A stretch of DNA of 50,269 nucleotides, taken from NCBI GenBank assembly GCA_007125545.1, contig SLDA01000262.1, forward strand, positions 1 through 50,269. Direction: 5' to 3'. The position numbers and the translations under genes are program-made. This stretch comes from Thermoflexales bacterium (GTDB lineage: Bacteria; Chloroflexota; Anaerolineae; B4-G1; SLSP01). Shown piece by piece: positions 11,011 through 20,547 of this stretch (positions are counted from its first letter, which is position 1; each line of letters starts with the position of its first letter). Under the pieces are notes generated by a model that did no database searches, was not told the origin of the DNA, and saw nothing but the letters and a program-made list of their open reading frames with translations.

Positions 11011-11799
11011 TTACCGCATGCGGCGTTTCCATTCATCTTTGACCTTTATCTTATCCCAATTGTCGCCATAGGTCAAAAAATCTCGGAGCAAGCGGTTGAA
11101 CTTGCTACTTTCCTCCAGCATAGGGAAATGCTGTGACCCTTCAAACATATAGGCGTACGCATTGTATTCGAGGGTGCTCAGCGCGAACTCATCCGGCGGC
11201 TGAATGATCGTATCTTCCTGTCCACTCACAAGGAGCACCGGAACGTCCAAGCTTTGCACGGCACCAAGCACGTTCTGGCTGAGGATCGAGCGCACGCTCT
11301 GGACGACTGCCTCTCCATCCGTCTTGCCCGCCTCGAGATCTACTTCTTCATAGGATTTGAGCCGTCGGCCCAAAATAGCCCGGGCGGGATTTGCTCCACC
11401 GGCAAATGTGCTGAGGGGACGCGCGATATTCGCCGCAGAGAATGGCATATTGACCGTCATTATCTGCTCCACACGATCGGTGTGGGTGAGGGCGAAATAG
11501 ACGGCGACCACCGCACCAAGTCCATGCCCGATGATAGGCAATCGATTGAGCCCCATATGGTCCAGGAAGAGCTCAACCTGTGCGACATACCCAGACAAAC
11601 TGTAGCGCGCCCGGATTTTGTCCGAATCACCAAATCCCCAGAAGTCCACGGCATAAGCACGATAGGACGATGACATATCCACCATCGTCGGAACCCAGTA
11701 CCGCCACGAACCCAGCCAGTCGTGGAGGAAAAGTAAAGGTTTACCCCTTCCCAGGGCTTCGTAATGCACGAGGCTGCTGTCGAGTATAACTGCGCTCAT
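11011..11799 (-). CDS. Alpha/beta-hydrolase-fold protein with missing nucleophile (GHGLG)
   Basis: VHYEALGRGKPLLFLHDWLGSWRYW; IIGHGLGAVVAVYFA in place of GxSxG; acid (GQEDTII) and His (GSQHFPMLEE) retained. Paralog of 21189..21980. Confidence 0.88.
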   Translation of the reverse strand: MSAVILDSSLVHYEALGRGKPLLFLHDWLGSWRYWVPTMVDMSSSYRAYAVDFWGFGDSDKIRARYSLSGYVAQVELFLDHMGLNRLPIIGHGLGAVVAVYFALTHTDRVEQIMTVNMPFSAANIARPLSTFAGGANPARAILGRRLKSYEEVDLEAGKTDGEAVVQSVRSILSQNVLGAVQSLDVPVLLVSGQEDTIIQPPDEFALSTLEYNAYAYMFEGSQHFPMLEESSKFNRLLRDFLTYGDNWDKIKVKDEWKRRMR

Positions 11800-11826
11800 T
11801 GACGTATGTGGGTTACAGCACCCAAC

Positions 11827-12204
11827 TCAAGCTTTCCCCATCTCCGCTAAGACTTGTCGCACGCGTTCGATCAGCTCATCCGGCGCAAAAGGCTTGAGTA
11901 TGTACTCTACAGCTCCGACCCCCAAACCTTCCTGAATCTCACTCTCCTGTCCTTTGGCGGAGAGGAAAATAATAGGGGTATCCTTTGTCTCGGGTAGAGA
12001 CTTGAGAGCTTCGCATGCCTGGTATCCCGTCATCCTTGGCATACGGACGTCCATAAGTATCAGATCGGGATTCAAGGATGGAGCCAGCTCGACCGCTTCC
12101 ACGCCATTGGAGGCGACGTGCACTTCAAAACCTGCAAACTGGAGCGTAAACGAGATCAGGTCCCGAATATCGCGTTCATCCTCAGCAACCAGAATTCTGG
12201 CCAT
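11827..12204 (-). CDS. Single-domain response regulator (REC)
   Basis: MARILVAEDERDIRDLI; PDLILMDVRMPRMTGYQ; PIIFLSAKG; YILKPF. Phospho-Asp intact. Confidence 0.93.
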   Translation of the reverse strand: MARILVAEDERDIRDLISFTLQFAGFEVHVASNGVEAVELAPSLNPDLILMDVRMPRMTGYQACEALKSLPETKDTPIIFLSAKGQESEIQEGLGVGAVEYILKPFAPDELIERVRQVLAEMGKA

Positions 12205-12205
12205 T

Positions 12206-15200
12206 CTACGACTCCTTCTCCACAGTATCCGCACCAAAGAAAGCAGATATACCCATCATCAACTCTTGAGTCTCGGAAACAAAGTGGACTCCTCCGAAGC
12301 CTTGTAACTTCTCGCGAACTTGCCCACCGTCCATCCCCGTGCCCCCGGCCAAGGCCGAGATCACGACCACCGGGATATCAGCCGTGCGCGCATCCCGACG
12401 CAAGCGATCCAGAAACTCACCGCCATCGATGTCCGAGGTACCCAAAACCAGCACCAATGCCGCCGGCTGTAGATCGCGGGCAAAACGGAGAGCTTGCTCA
12501 CTGCGCAACGTCGTGCGCACGGCAATCCCAGCTTGCTGTAATGAAGACCGAAGCCGGCCGAGGGCCTCACGGTCGCCTCCAACCGCCACAACCGTTTCAT
12601 GCCGCTGCAGCGTGCGCTGGACTACCCTCACCACCTGAGGTGCACTAAGCGGCTTGGTCAGGTAATCGAGTGCCCCCAGCGCCATCCCTCGTTCACGGTC
12701 GGCAAGGACGGACACGATCGCGACAGGAATGTCAGCGGTCTCGGGGTCGCGTTTGAGCAATTGCAGTACCTCCAGCCCATCCAAGTCCGGGAGACGCATT
12801 TCAAGAGAGATGAAATCTGGTAGCTTCTGCCGCGCCAACCGAAGAGCAGCCTCACCGGAGCTTACGGTCAGCACCTTCATCCCCTCAGCCTCGAGGGCAA
12901 CCCGCAGGAGTTGTCCGAATTCGGCATCGGCATCCACCACAAGAATTGTGGGTGCAGAGACGGAGAACGTGCAGGGTGGCAGATCCCCAACATCCGCGGT
13001 CGGTTCTCCTGCAGCCAGCGGCAGCGAGAAGGTGAAAATACTACCCTCCCCCAACTCACTCTCTAGCCAGATGCTGCCACCGTGCATCTGAATCAGGGAG
13101 AGCGATATAGCAAGCCCTAACCCCGTACCCGACACCTCGTATACTGCGGGGTCATCTTCCACCCGAGAGAACCGCTCGAAGATCCTTTTCTGATTCTCAG
13201 GTGCAATGCCGATGCCCGTATCTGCGATCGCTATATGCATCATGCCCGCGCGCACATAGGCATAGATTGTGATATCGCCCCCGATCGGCGTGTACTTGTA
13301 AGCGTTGCTGACCAGGTTGGTCAGGATCTGAGCCAGCCGGTCCGGGTCACAGAATACCTGAGGCAACTGGCTCGGCAAAACAGTCGCCAATGTCTGATTT
13401 TTCTCCTTGATTTTCGGTTGCACCAAGTCCATGATCTGGCTAATGAGCGCCTCAACGGATTGGGGTCTACACAAAAGCTCGATCCGACCCTGCTCGATCC
13501 GCGAGATATCGAGCAGATCGTTGACGAGATTTGTTAGCCGGTCTGCGTTCGTCTTGACCTTCTTCAAGAACTCGGCCTGCATCGGCGGAAGCTGGCCCAC
13601 CGCACCGTGGATCATCAGGTCAACATAGCCCACAATAGAGGTCATCGGGGTACGCAATTCGTGAGAGACCGTGGAGACAAAATCACTCTTGGCCCGGTCG
13701 GCTTCGATCTCTACGGTGATATCCCTAAACACGGATACCACACCCAAAAACTCCCTGGTCTCGGAGACCACCGGCGAGAGATGAATGCTCACGAATCGTC
13801 GTCCCACTTCCAGTCGATGTGCCAGGTAGGTCTCTGTCCCATGATGCTGAGGTTTATCACGCCAGACTGCAACCTGAGTCATCCATTCGTGTGTCTCACA
13901 CCCATATAATCCGAAAATCTCATCCTGCGAGCGCCCCAACGCCTGTTCTCTGGCAATGGACAGGATTCGCTCCGCCGCCACATTGAAAAGGATGATGCGT
14001 CCCGAGGCGTCAGCCACCATCACCCCGTCGGCGATGCCCTCAAGGATGGCTTCAGTCTTGGCAGCATCGATCTGCTGCACCCGGAGCATCGTCCCGAGAC
14101 GTTCAGCCTGCTCTCGAATCAACCGGTAGAGCTCCGCGTTGTTGAGAGCGTTGCCTAACTGCACCGCTGCGGCTTCAACGAGCCGCAACTGGGTCTCATC
14201 AAACACATCGACGACGGGTGATTGCAGCAGGATCACGCCCACGGATTCCCCACCACCACCCAGAATGGGAACCGCCATAACCGAGCGGGTCGTTTCATCG
14301 CACTCCAGCGCTAGCCGACCCTCTTTCAGTACGTCGGGGATGATGAGCGGTTCTCGCGTCTGCAAAACAGATCCAACGAGACCTTCACGGCGACCGGAGG
14401 GAACCACCTCTCCGCCCGGCGGGATCGGTTGCGTATGACCGATTGCTGCTCGATATAAGAGCTGCCCGGTATTATGATCCAGCAGAATGACGGCGCTACG
14501 CGACGCGCGTACGGCGCGCTGAAGCAATATCAAGGCTTGGCTCAGGACCCGGTCCATATCAAGACTTGCCACAAGTTCTGAAGCGATGCGGTACAGAATC
14601 TCCGACCGGTCCCGTTGGAACCGCAGCCGTTCAAGCGCTTCGCCTAACTCCTGCGTTCGATCGGCTACGTGCCTTTCCAATTCCTCGTTGAACCGTTTAA
14701 CCTCCTCAAAGAGACGCACGTTGTCCACAGCGACAGCGACCTGATCGGCCAACGCCGTGAGCGTCGCAACCTCCGCCGGAGAGAAGTCACCCGGCTCTTT
14801 ACGGTCTGCAGTGAGCACACCAACCGTCCTTCCCTCAACGCCGAGTGGAACCGCGACGGCGGATCCGACCGGGACACGCCAACCTGCATATCGCTTATCC
14901 TCAGGCGCGTTTTCCACTACTAGGGGCATAGCAGTGCGAACCACATCGCCGATAAATCCCATACTTTTGCTTACAGGGAAATCCGTGACGTAATCTAGCG
15001 TATACCCTGAAGAAGCCATCGGTGTGAACTGATCCCCACTGTTTTCAGCGAGAAAAATCGTCGAGTAGTCATAGCCAAGCAAATTCGTTACCGACTGGAC
15101 CACGGTATTGAGAACCAGAGGCAAATCGAGCTTGGTGGCAATTGACCGGCTCAGTTCGTTGAAGAGCTGCAGCGTCGACACCTGTCGACGCAAGTCCTCG

Positions 15201-17272
15201 ACCAGCCGGTGATTCTCAATCGCTTGCGACACCTGGGCTGCGAAGACCTCTACGACCTCGGCGGTTAGGGCCGTCGGCGCAAGTCCATCTTGCGGCATAT
15301 CCACCGACATAATCCCGATTGTATTGCCTCCGCTGTCTTTGAGGACAACGAAGAAGAAGTCCTCCAAATGCCACCGGTTGGGCTTATCGCTTGCGACGGG
15401 TAACTCGTGGACAAAGACATCCAAGTCATTTGTCAATGCGCGATGTTGCTCGGGAATATAATAGCACTGACCCATGCGGAACTGCTCCTGGCAGAGGCGC
15501 CGTACTCGCTCCCAGGGCAAGCGAAACTCTTTCCGCTTTTCGAGTTCCACCAAGGGCATGCCCGCCCCCGCCACACGCCGCAGATAATTGCCCTCGAGCA
15601 CACTTATCAGCACGACATCAAATCGCGTGCCCTCCTGAACTGCATAGGACACATCCGACAGAATATCCCCAAGAGAGCGGTCGGAACGCACGGTACGACT
15701 GATCTCCAACAACAGCGACATCTGCTCTGCCCGGCGGTGCATCAATTCGCCGCGGCGTAGTTGCTCCTGATAGCGTTGTGCATTCCCCACAGCCAAGGCC
15801 GTTTGGCCTGCCAAGCCTTCAAGGAACTCGACCGCGGCGGGCCCAAAAGCACTGACCCTGCGCGACTGGAGCAGAATCGCAGCCGCCATCCGCTGCTCAT
15901 AGAAGACAGGAACCATCACAAACGACTGGGCGCCGAGTAACCCGCACTCATTGTCGTCAGATTCCCTGTCCCCTTTCCAGTGAATATCGGTCTCGGACGT
16001 TGTTTGCTCGAACTGAAGCCATCTGGACAAGTGAGACTCCGGATTGGCCACAGCAGCTTCTGCAGCCGTCAATTCCGTGGCCGTATAGCCTCGCGATGCT
16101 CGAATTCGGCGAGAGTCCTCCAGCATAATGACAAAGCCGGCATCCGCCTCGGCATTCCTAATGCCTTCCTCCAGTACAACATTCAGGATACGATCGAGAT
16201 CAATAGTAGAGGTAATTTCGCGCGTGACGCGTTGCAGCGCTTCCAGAGCGGCAAAGCGCCTGCGGAGCTCGGCATCCGTCCGAGTATACAACCGGGCATT
16301 CTCGATGGCAGAAGCAGCCTGCGCGGCGAATAATTCCGTCAGTTCCCGATGGTGAGATGAAAAACGGGCCGGTTCCGCCGCCACGATCTCCAGAGTGCCG
16401 ACCAGTTGATTTCGAGCCATCAACGGAATGCCCAAGTACGAACGTGCCCGCGCGGCAAGTGTATGACCCGCCGGATAGATCATCCCGTCCGATGCGAGAT
16501 CCGCGATCAAAAGTGAGCTGTGATGCCGCACCAACCATCCAGATAGTCCTTCATCCGTCCCGTAGACGGCGTCGACGGAATCAGGACGATGGCTCAGCAC
16601 CTCGCTCGCGCGGTAGGCGCGTCGCACCAGAAGGTCTCGCTGAGAATCGTAGAGCGTGATCTCACCTTCGTCATAGGGGACCAAGGTATTCAACGCTTGC
16701 AGGACCTCGTCCAGGGTATCCTGCAGTTCGAGCGACTCATTGATTGTACGCCCTAAATAGTGTAGCGTTTCCAGTTCTCGAACCCGTTGGGCACGCGCCT
16801 GATTTATGCGATCTTGTCGGATAAGACTTGTAGCAGTCAAGCGGGCCATTTCGCTTATAAACAGTCCGGCATCCCAATCTGTAGCCTCGAACGGCCCCTG
16901 CGACCGCCGGAGCACAAGCCATCCCGCCCATGGATCGACCGTGATCGGTAGAAAGAGAAAATGCTGCGCCGTCTGAGGCGCCGTCTGAGGCGCCGTCCGA
17001 GATACCGGATCGGGCCGTGGCGTTAATGTCAAGCCCTTCGGCTCAATGGGAAACGCCGCTTTCGTCAGCGCCAGATTGAAGTCGCCGAAATCGTTGCTAC
17101 CGTTGCCCCCATAGCGCAGGACTTGAGCTTGGGGCGCAGACCAGATCCAGGCACCATCTTCTGCCCGGAGAAATCGCACAGCCAACGTCAACACCTCCGA
17201 CCACACCTCGTCGAGATGAGAAGCGGAGCCTAACTGCTGCTCAATGCCGGCTAACTCCGTCAGATGCGCCAA
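12206..17272 (-). CDS. Giant hybrid histidine kinase: ~6 GAF-like, PAS, HisKA, HATPase, 2 REC
   Basis: DFVSTVSHELRTPMTSIVGY (HisKA), LTNLVSNAYKYTP / DTGIGIAPENQKRIFERF / GTGLGLAISLSLIQMHGG (HATPase), repeated GAF segments, two C-terminal REC-like domains. Confidence 0.95.
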   Translation of the reverse strand: MAHLTELAGIEQQLGSASHLDEVWSEVLTLAVRFLRAEDGAWIWSAPQAQVLRYGGNGSNDFGDFNLALTKAAFPIEPKGLTLTPRPDPVSRTAPQTAPQTAQHFLFLPITVDPWAGWLVLRRSQGPFEATDWDAGLFISEMARLTATSLIRQDRINQARAQRVRELETLHYLGRTINESLELQDTLDEVLQALNTLVPYDEGEITLYDSQRDLLVRRAYRASEVLSHRPDSVDAVYGTDEGLSGWLVRHHSSLLIADLASDGMIYPAGHTLAARARSYLGIPLMARNQLVGTLEIVAAEPARFSSHHRELTELFAAQAASAIENARLYTRTDAELRRRFAALEALQRVTREITSTIDLDRILNVVLEEGIRNAEADAGFVIMLEDSRRIRASRGYTATELTAAEAAVANPESHLSRWLQFEQTTSETDIHWKGDRESDDNECGLLGAQSFVMVPVFYEQRMAAAILLQSRRVSAFGPAAVEFLEGLAGQTALAVGNAQRYQEQLRRGELMHRRAEQMSLLLEISRTVRSDRSLGDILSDVSYAVQEGTRFDVVLISVLEGNYLRRVAGAGMPLVELEKRKEFRLPWERVRRLCQEQFRMGQCYYIPEQHRALTNDLDVFVHELPVASDKPNRWHLEDFFFVVLKDSGGNTIGIMSVDMPQDGLAPTALTAEVVEVFAAQVSQAIENHRLVEDLRRQVSTLQLFNELSRSIATKLDLPLVLNTVVQSVTNLLGYDYSTIFLAENSGDQFTPMASSGYTLDYVTDFPVSKSMGFIGDVVRTAMPLVVENAPEDKRYAGWRVPVGSAVAVPLGVEGRTVGVLTADRKEPGDFSPAEVATLTALADQVAVAVDNVRLFEEVKRFNEELERHVADRTQELGEALERLRFQRDRSEILYRIASELVASLDMDRVLSQALILLQRAVRASRSAVILLDHNTGQLLYRAAIGHTQPIPPGGEVVPSGRREGLVGSVLQTREPLIIPDVLKEGRLALECDETTRSVMAVPILGGGGESVGVILLQSPVVDVFDETQLRLVEAAAVQLGNALNNAELYRLIREQAERLGTMLRVQQIDAAKTEAILEGIADGVMVADASGRIILFNVAAERILSIAREQALGRSQDEIFGLYGCETHEWMTQVAVWRDKPQHHGTETYLAHRLEVGRRFVSIHLSPVVSETREFLGVVSVFRDITVEIEADRAKSDFVSTVSHELRTPMTSIVGYVDLMIHGAVGQLPPMQAEFLKKVKTNADRLTNLVNDLLDISRIEQGRIELLCRPQSVEALISQIMDLVQPKIKEKNQTLATVLPSQLPQVFCDPDRLAQILTNLVSNAYKYTPIGGDITIYAYVRAGMMHIAIADTGIGIAPENQKRIFERFSRVEDDPAVYEVSGTGLGLAISLSLIQMHGGSIWLESELGEGSIFTFSLPLAAGEPTADVGDLPPCTFSVSAPTILVVDADAEFGQLLRVALEAEGMKVLTVSSGEAALRLARQKLPDFISLEMRLPDLDGLEVLQLLKRDPETADIPVAIVSVLADRERGMALGALDYLTKPLSAPQVVRVVQRTLQRHETVVAVGGDREALGRLRSSLQQAGIAVRTTLRSEQALRFARDLQPAALVLVLGTSDIDGGEFLDRLRRDARTADIPVVVISALAGGTGMDGGQVREKLQGFGGVHFVSETQELMMGISAFFGADTVEKES
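16966..17001. repeat. 12-nt x3 in-frame tandem repeat inside the hybrid kinase gene
   Basis: gcgccgtctgag gcgccgtctgag gcgccgtccgag; encodes ...TAPQTAPQTAQ-like residues (RTAPQTAPQTAQHF). Confidence 0.9.
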
Positions 17273-17307
17273 TGTAACCCCTTACTCAGTTAAGTGACCC
17301 CGTTGAC

Positions 17308-18198
17308 CTAGCTAATGCCCCGCCGCCGTGCCTCGGCGGCCGCTTCAGTGATTTCTCGAATATCGGTGAAGGGGCCATCGGCGGATCTCAATGTCCCGAC
17401 CGCCAAGTTCATAAGTGGAGCCTGCAAGGCATTATCCTCATCATCCTTCACAACCAGATATCCCTGCATTCGACTTATGAAATCATAATGGGTTCCCACG
17501 TCGTCATTGAACTGCTTAACGATCTCGTCGCGAAGGGGACCTACTCTATCAGCCTCACTGATCACGATAAAATCGTTGCCGCCGATGTGTCCGACAAAGT
17601 CACCGGGCGTGCCACGTTCCTCCACGGCATGGTTGAGAACCATACCCGTGAAACGCAGCACGTCTTCGCCTGCCACAAATCCGTAAGCTTCATTGAAGTC
17701 ATCCAGCCCGCGAATCCCAAGGTAGATAATGCCCCAGTCTTCTCTCAGCATAAGCTCACGCAGTTGCTGCTCAATCAAGCGCCCACTTGCCAAGCCGGTA
17801 CTGGGACTGGTCAAACTGGCGATCTCGGCACTCTTAATCGTGTTCCGCACACGCAAGCGCAGCTCTTCGACATCAAAGGGCTTCGTAATATAATCGTCCG
17901 CGCCCAACTCAAGCCCATGGATCTTGTCGCTCCGCTCATCCCTCTGAGTAAGGAAAATGATCGGGATATGACTCGTACGCAGGTTCGTCCGCAGCCTCCG
18001 GCACACCTCATACCCATCGAGGTCAGGAAGCATGATATCGAGCACAATCACATTGGGCATTTTCTGACGTGCCAAATCGAGCGCCACACCTCCTCGCAGC
18101 GCAACATGCACCTCATATCCCTGCGACTTGAAGTAAAGCTGCAGCATATTGGAGATATCGGCATCATCTTCTACTACCAGGATGCGACCCTCGCTCAT
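17308..18198 (-). CDS. Response regulator with degenerate GGDEF-like output domain
   Basis: ILVVEDDADISNMLQ; PNVIVLDIMLPDLDGYE; DDYITKPFD; GDFVGHIGGNDFIVIS (GGNDF in place of GGDEF). Confidence 0.9.
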   Translation of the reverse strand: MSEGRILVVEDDADISNMLQLYFKSQGYEVHVALRGGVALDLARQKMPNVIVLDIMLPDLDGYEVCRRLRTNLRTSHIPIIFLTQRDERSDKIHGLELGADDYITKPFDVEELRLRVRNTIKSAEIASLTSPSTGLASGRLIEQQLRELMLREDWGIIYLGIRGLDDFNEAYGFVAGEDVLRFTGMVLNHAVEERGTPGDFVGHIGGNDFIVISEADRVGPLRDEIVKQFNDDVGTHYDFISRMQGYLVVKDDEDNALQAPLMNLAVGTLRSADGPFTDIREITEAAAEARRRGIS

Positions 18199-19280
18199 CC
18201 CATTCCTCCTGCGTAGGCTTGCGCCCTCACCTTCTGGATCACAATGTCATCAAGTTTCTGCTCATAGCTCCGCAGAGCTGCCAACGAGAACCCATGTCTG
18301 GTGGCGATAGCCTCGATGCGCCGGATGTTCGTCAGCGGAATATCCTTGCCCAACGAGTAATCCTCGAAGAGCCCTTCAAAGGTTAAGGCCATTGTCTCAG
18401 CCATACATCCATAGGTCATCCCTGCCGGAAGACCGTAGTCAAATCCAAAATCGACCGCTCCAGGAACTCTGACCAGCCCCCCGTCGATAACCAGCACGTC
18501 CTGTCTTTGCCGGCTCGTCTGCCACGACACATCACGTGGGCGAGAGACATCGCAGACTATGGCACCACGCTTCAGTATGTCGGGCGTTACTAGAGCACCA
18601 CCCGAGCTTGTGACGGTCACAACCACATCAGCCGTCTGGATCTCGTCCACATCGGTTGTCAGGGAAATGTTTGCGTTTCCTGCAGCGGTCACCGCCGCCG
18701 CGGTGACCTGCAGGCGCGCAAGATCGCGTCCCACAAGCAGCATATTCCCGCTTCGGGGCGCGAGTAGTTGCGACACCGCACGACCAATAGCTCCTGATGC
18801 ACCGACCACCGCAACCTGGGCAGAGCCAAGATCGAGGCCCATACGAAGCACCGCCTCAATCGTGGCCTCCACAGAGACGGCTACTGTATAACTATCACCG
18901 CTTGTGACCCCGATATCAAGCTCGCGAGCGATGGTCAAACCCCCGTCACCGACGACCGAGGTATACGCCCCGAGACCGAGCATCTTTGCACCCAGACGCT
19001 CTGCGAGGTGGCCGGCAGCAATGATTTTGCGATAGACCTCCGCGGGCGGAAGCTCCAGCATGCGGCGTGCTGTATAGGGGACGGCAATCAACCAGCCCTC
19101 AATCTCTTTCCCTGTGGCGATCGAGCGCGCTCCTGTGATCCGCGAAAGCTCAACCGGGGGCCAGAATTGTGACAAAAAGTGAATGGCCGATTCCGGCAGC
19201 ACCCTACCGAGAAGCGGGTACTTGCGTGACACATCGCGCTTGGGATCGAGGGGGTGAATGATGAACGCAAAGGAGTCCAT
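18195..19280 (-). CDS. Long-chain acyl-ACP reductase (AAR)-like / Rossmann NAD(P)H dehydrogenase
   Basis: MLGLGAYTSVVGDGG...VTSGDSYTVAVSVEATIEAVLRMGLDLGSAQVAVVGASGAIGRAVSQLLA; GLPAGMTYGCMAETMALTFEGLFEDYSLGKDIPLTNIRRIEAIATRHGF. Layout and C-terminal Cys motif match cyanobacterial AAR from memory. Confidence 0.78.
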   Translation of the reverse strand: MDSFAFIIHPLDPKRDVSRKYPLLGRVLPESAIHFLSQFWPPVELSRITGARSIATGKEIEGWLIAVPYTARRMLELPPAEVYRKIIAAGHLAERLGAKMLGLGAYTSVVGDGGLTIARELDIGVTSGDSYTVAVSVEATIEAVLRMGLDLGSAQVAVVGASGAIGRAVSQLLAPRSGNMLLVGRDLARLQVTAAAVTAAGNANISLTTDVDEIQTADVVVTVTSSGGALVTPDILKRGAIVCDVSRPRDVSWQTSRQRQDVLVIDGGLVRVPGAVDFGFDYGLPAGMTYGCMAETMALTFEGLFEDYSLGKDIPLTNIRRIEAIATRHGFSLAALRSYEQKLDDIVIQKVRAQAYAGGMG

Positions 19281-19282
19281 AG

Positions 19283-20536
19283 TCAATCCCGCGGATAGAG
19301 TCTGGGATGTAAGGTCTCTCCCTGAGCCAGCTTCAGGTGATCGCTTTCTTCCCACAGCACATTTTTGCGAATGACCCGGCGGTCGGCGGTCGCAAATAGG
19401 ATGACATCCGAGTCGATCATTCGCGCCGGGAAGATGACCAACCCGGATCCAATGCGAACGTTGTGTCCGACCGCCCCGCCAATTGCCGTCATGCCCGTCT
19501 CCTCCAACTTACCCCCGAAGTAGGAGCGAATTGGGCGATCGACCAAGTTGAAATCTGTAAAGGTGTTCCCGGCTCCGATGAAAGACCGCCGGCCCACCAC
19601 GCACATCTGTAGGCAGGTATTCTGCGCTACCATGCAATCCTCCATCAGTACACTGCGGTAAAGGGACGCGCGGAACGGCAAGAAACAGCCATCTCCCACG
19701 ACGCTGAGCATCAACTGGCAACCCTGATCGATGGTTACATTGTCACCGATGTAGCAATTGCCGATCACGACACCGGGGCCGATGTGGACGTTGTTGCCGA
19801 TGACAGTGGGTCCTTGGACTGTGACGGTAGGATCGATACTACAGTTCTTACCGATCTTGACCAACTCAGAGGTCTCAAGCACCTGTTTTCGTTCCAGCAT
19901 CCCGCGCCATAACAAACGCAGATTCAACTTCAGATCGCGTTCGGCGCTCTGCTCGAAACGGGCACCTACCGCAAAGATCCCAAAATCGATGTTAGCGTGG
20001 AGAACATGCAACCAGTGTTCGACCGACAGAAAGGGTTTCGTGGGCAGGTCGTAGACCAGATCGCCATATTGATTGGACATATGGGTCGGGATGTGGTAAA
20101 AGCCAATCTCGCGAGACTCTGTATCCATCACGAGTGGGCGCACCACCGGCTCAATACCGTAGGGATAGTACCAGAGGTCAGCTACGAAGTAATTACCCTG
20201 CTGGCGGATACCGCGTTGAAGAAAGACTGCGTGTCCCACAAGTGCGGGATCATCGAGAGCAAAAGCCACCTGACACGCCTTGCCGGATGCCTGCGCCCGT
20301 GTGACAAACTCCTTGATGAACACCTCATCGAAGTAGAGATTATCGCGGTAGACGAGCATCTCTTCTCGCTCCGCCTTGATCTCCAGGAGTGAGTTCACTT
20401 CGAGCTCTTCCGTGGTGTAGGTTGCCAACACATCACGCTGGTGCAACCAGAGCGGCTTCGTCAGCACACTCAGTTCACGCGCCGGCTCGTTGAAGGGTGC
20501 TATCTTACGGCGATCTCGCAGAATAATCTTACGCAC
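19283..20536 (-). CDS. Left-handed beta-helix (hexapeptide repeat) nucleotidyltransferase/acyltransferase-like protein
   Basis: IGKNCSIDPTVTVQGPTVIGNNVHIGPGVVIGNCYIGDNVTIDQGCQ... hexapeptide repeats. Confidence 0.82.
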   Translation of the reverse strand: MRKIILRDRRKIAPFNEPARELSVLTKPLWLHQRDVLATYTTEELEVNSLLEIKAEREEMLVYRDNLYFDEVFIKEFVTRAQASGKACQVAFALDDPALVGHAVFLQRGIRQQGNYFVADLWYYPYGIEPVVRPLVMDTESREIGFYHIPTHMSNQYGDLVYDLPTKPFLSVEHWLHVLHANIDFGIFAVGARFEQSAERDLKLNLRLLWRGMLERKQVLETSELVKIGKNCSIDPTVTVQGPTVIGNNVHIGPGVVIGNCYIGDNVTIDQGCQLMLSVVGDGCFLPFRASLYRSVLMEDCMVAQNTCLQMCVVGRRSFIGAGNTFTDFNLVDRPIRSYFGGKLEETGMTAIGGAVGHNVRIGSGLVIFPARMIDSDVILFATADRRVIRKNVLWEESDHLKLAQGETLHPRLYPRD

Positions 20537-20547
20537 GTCGTCACATC

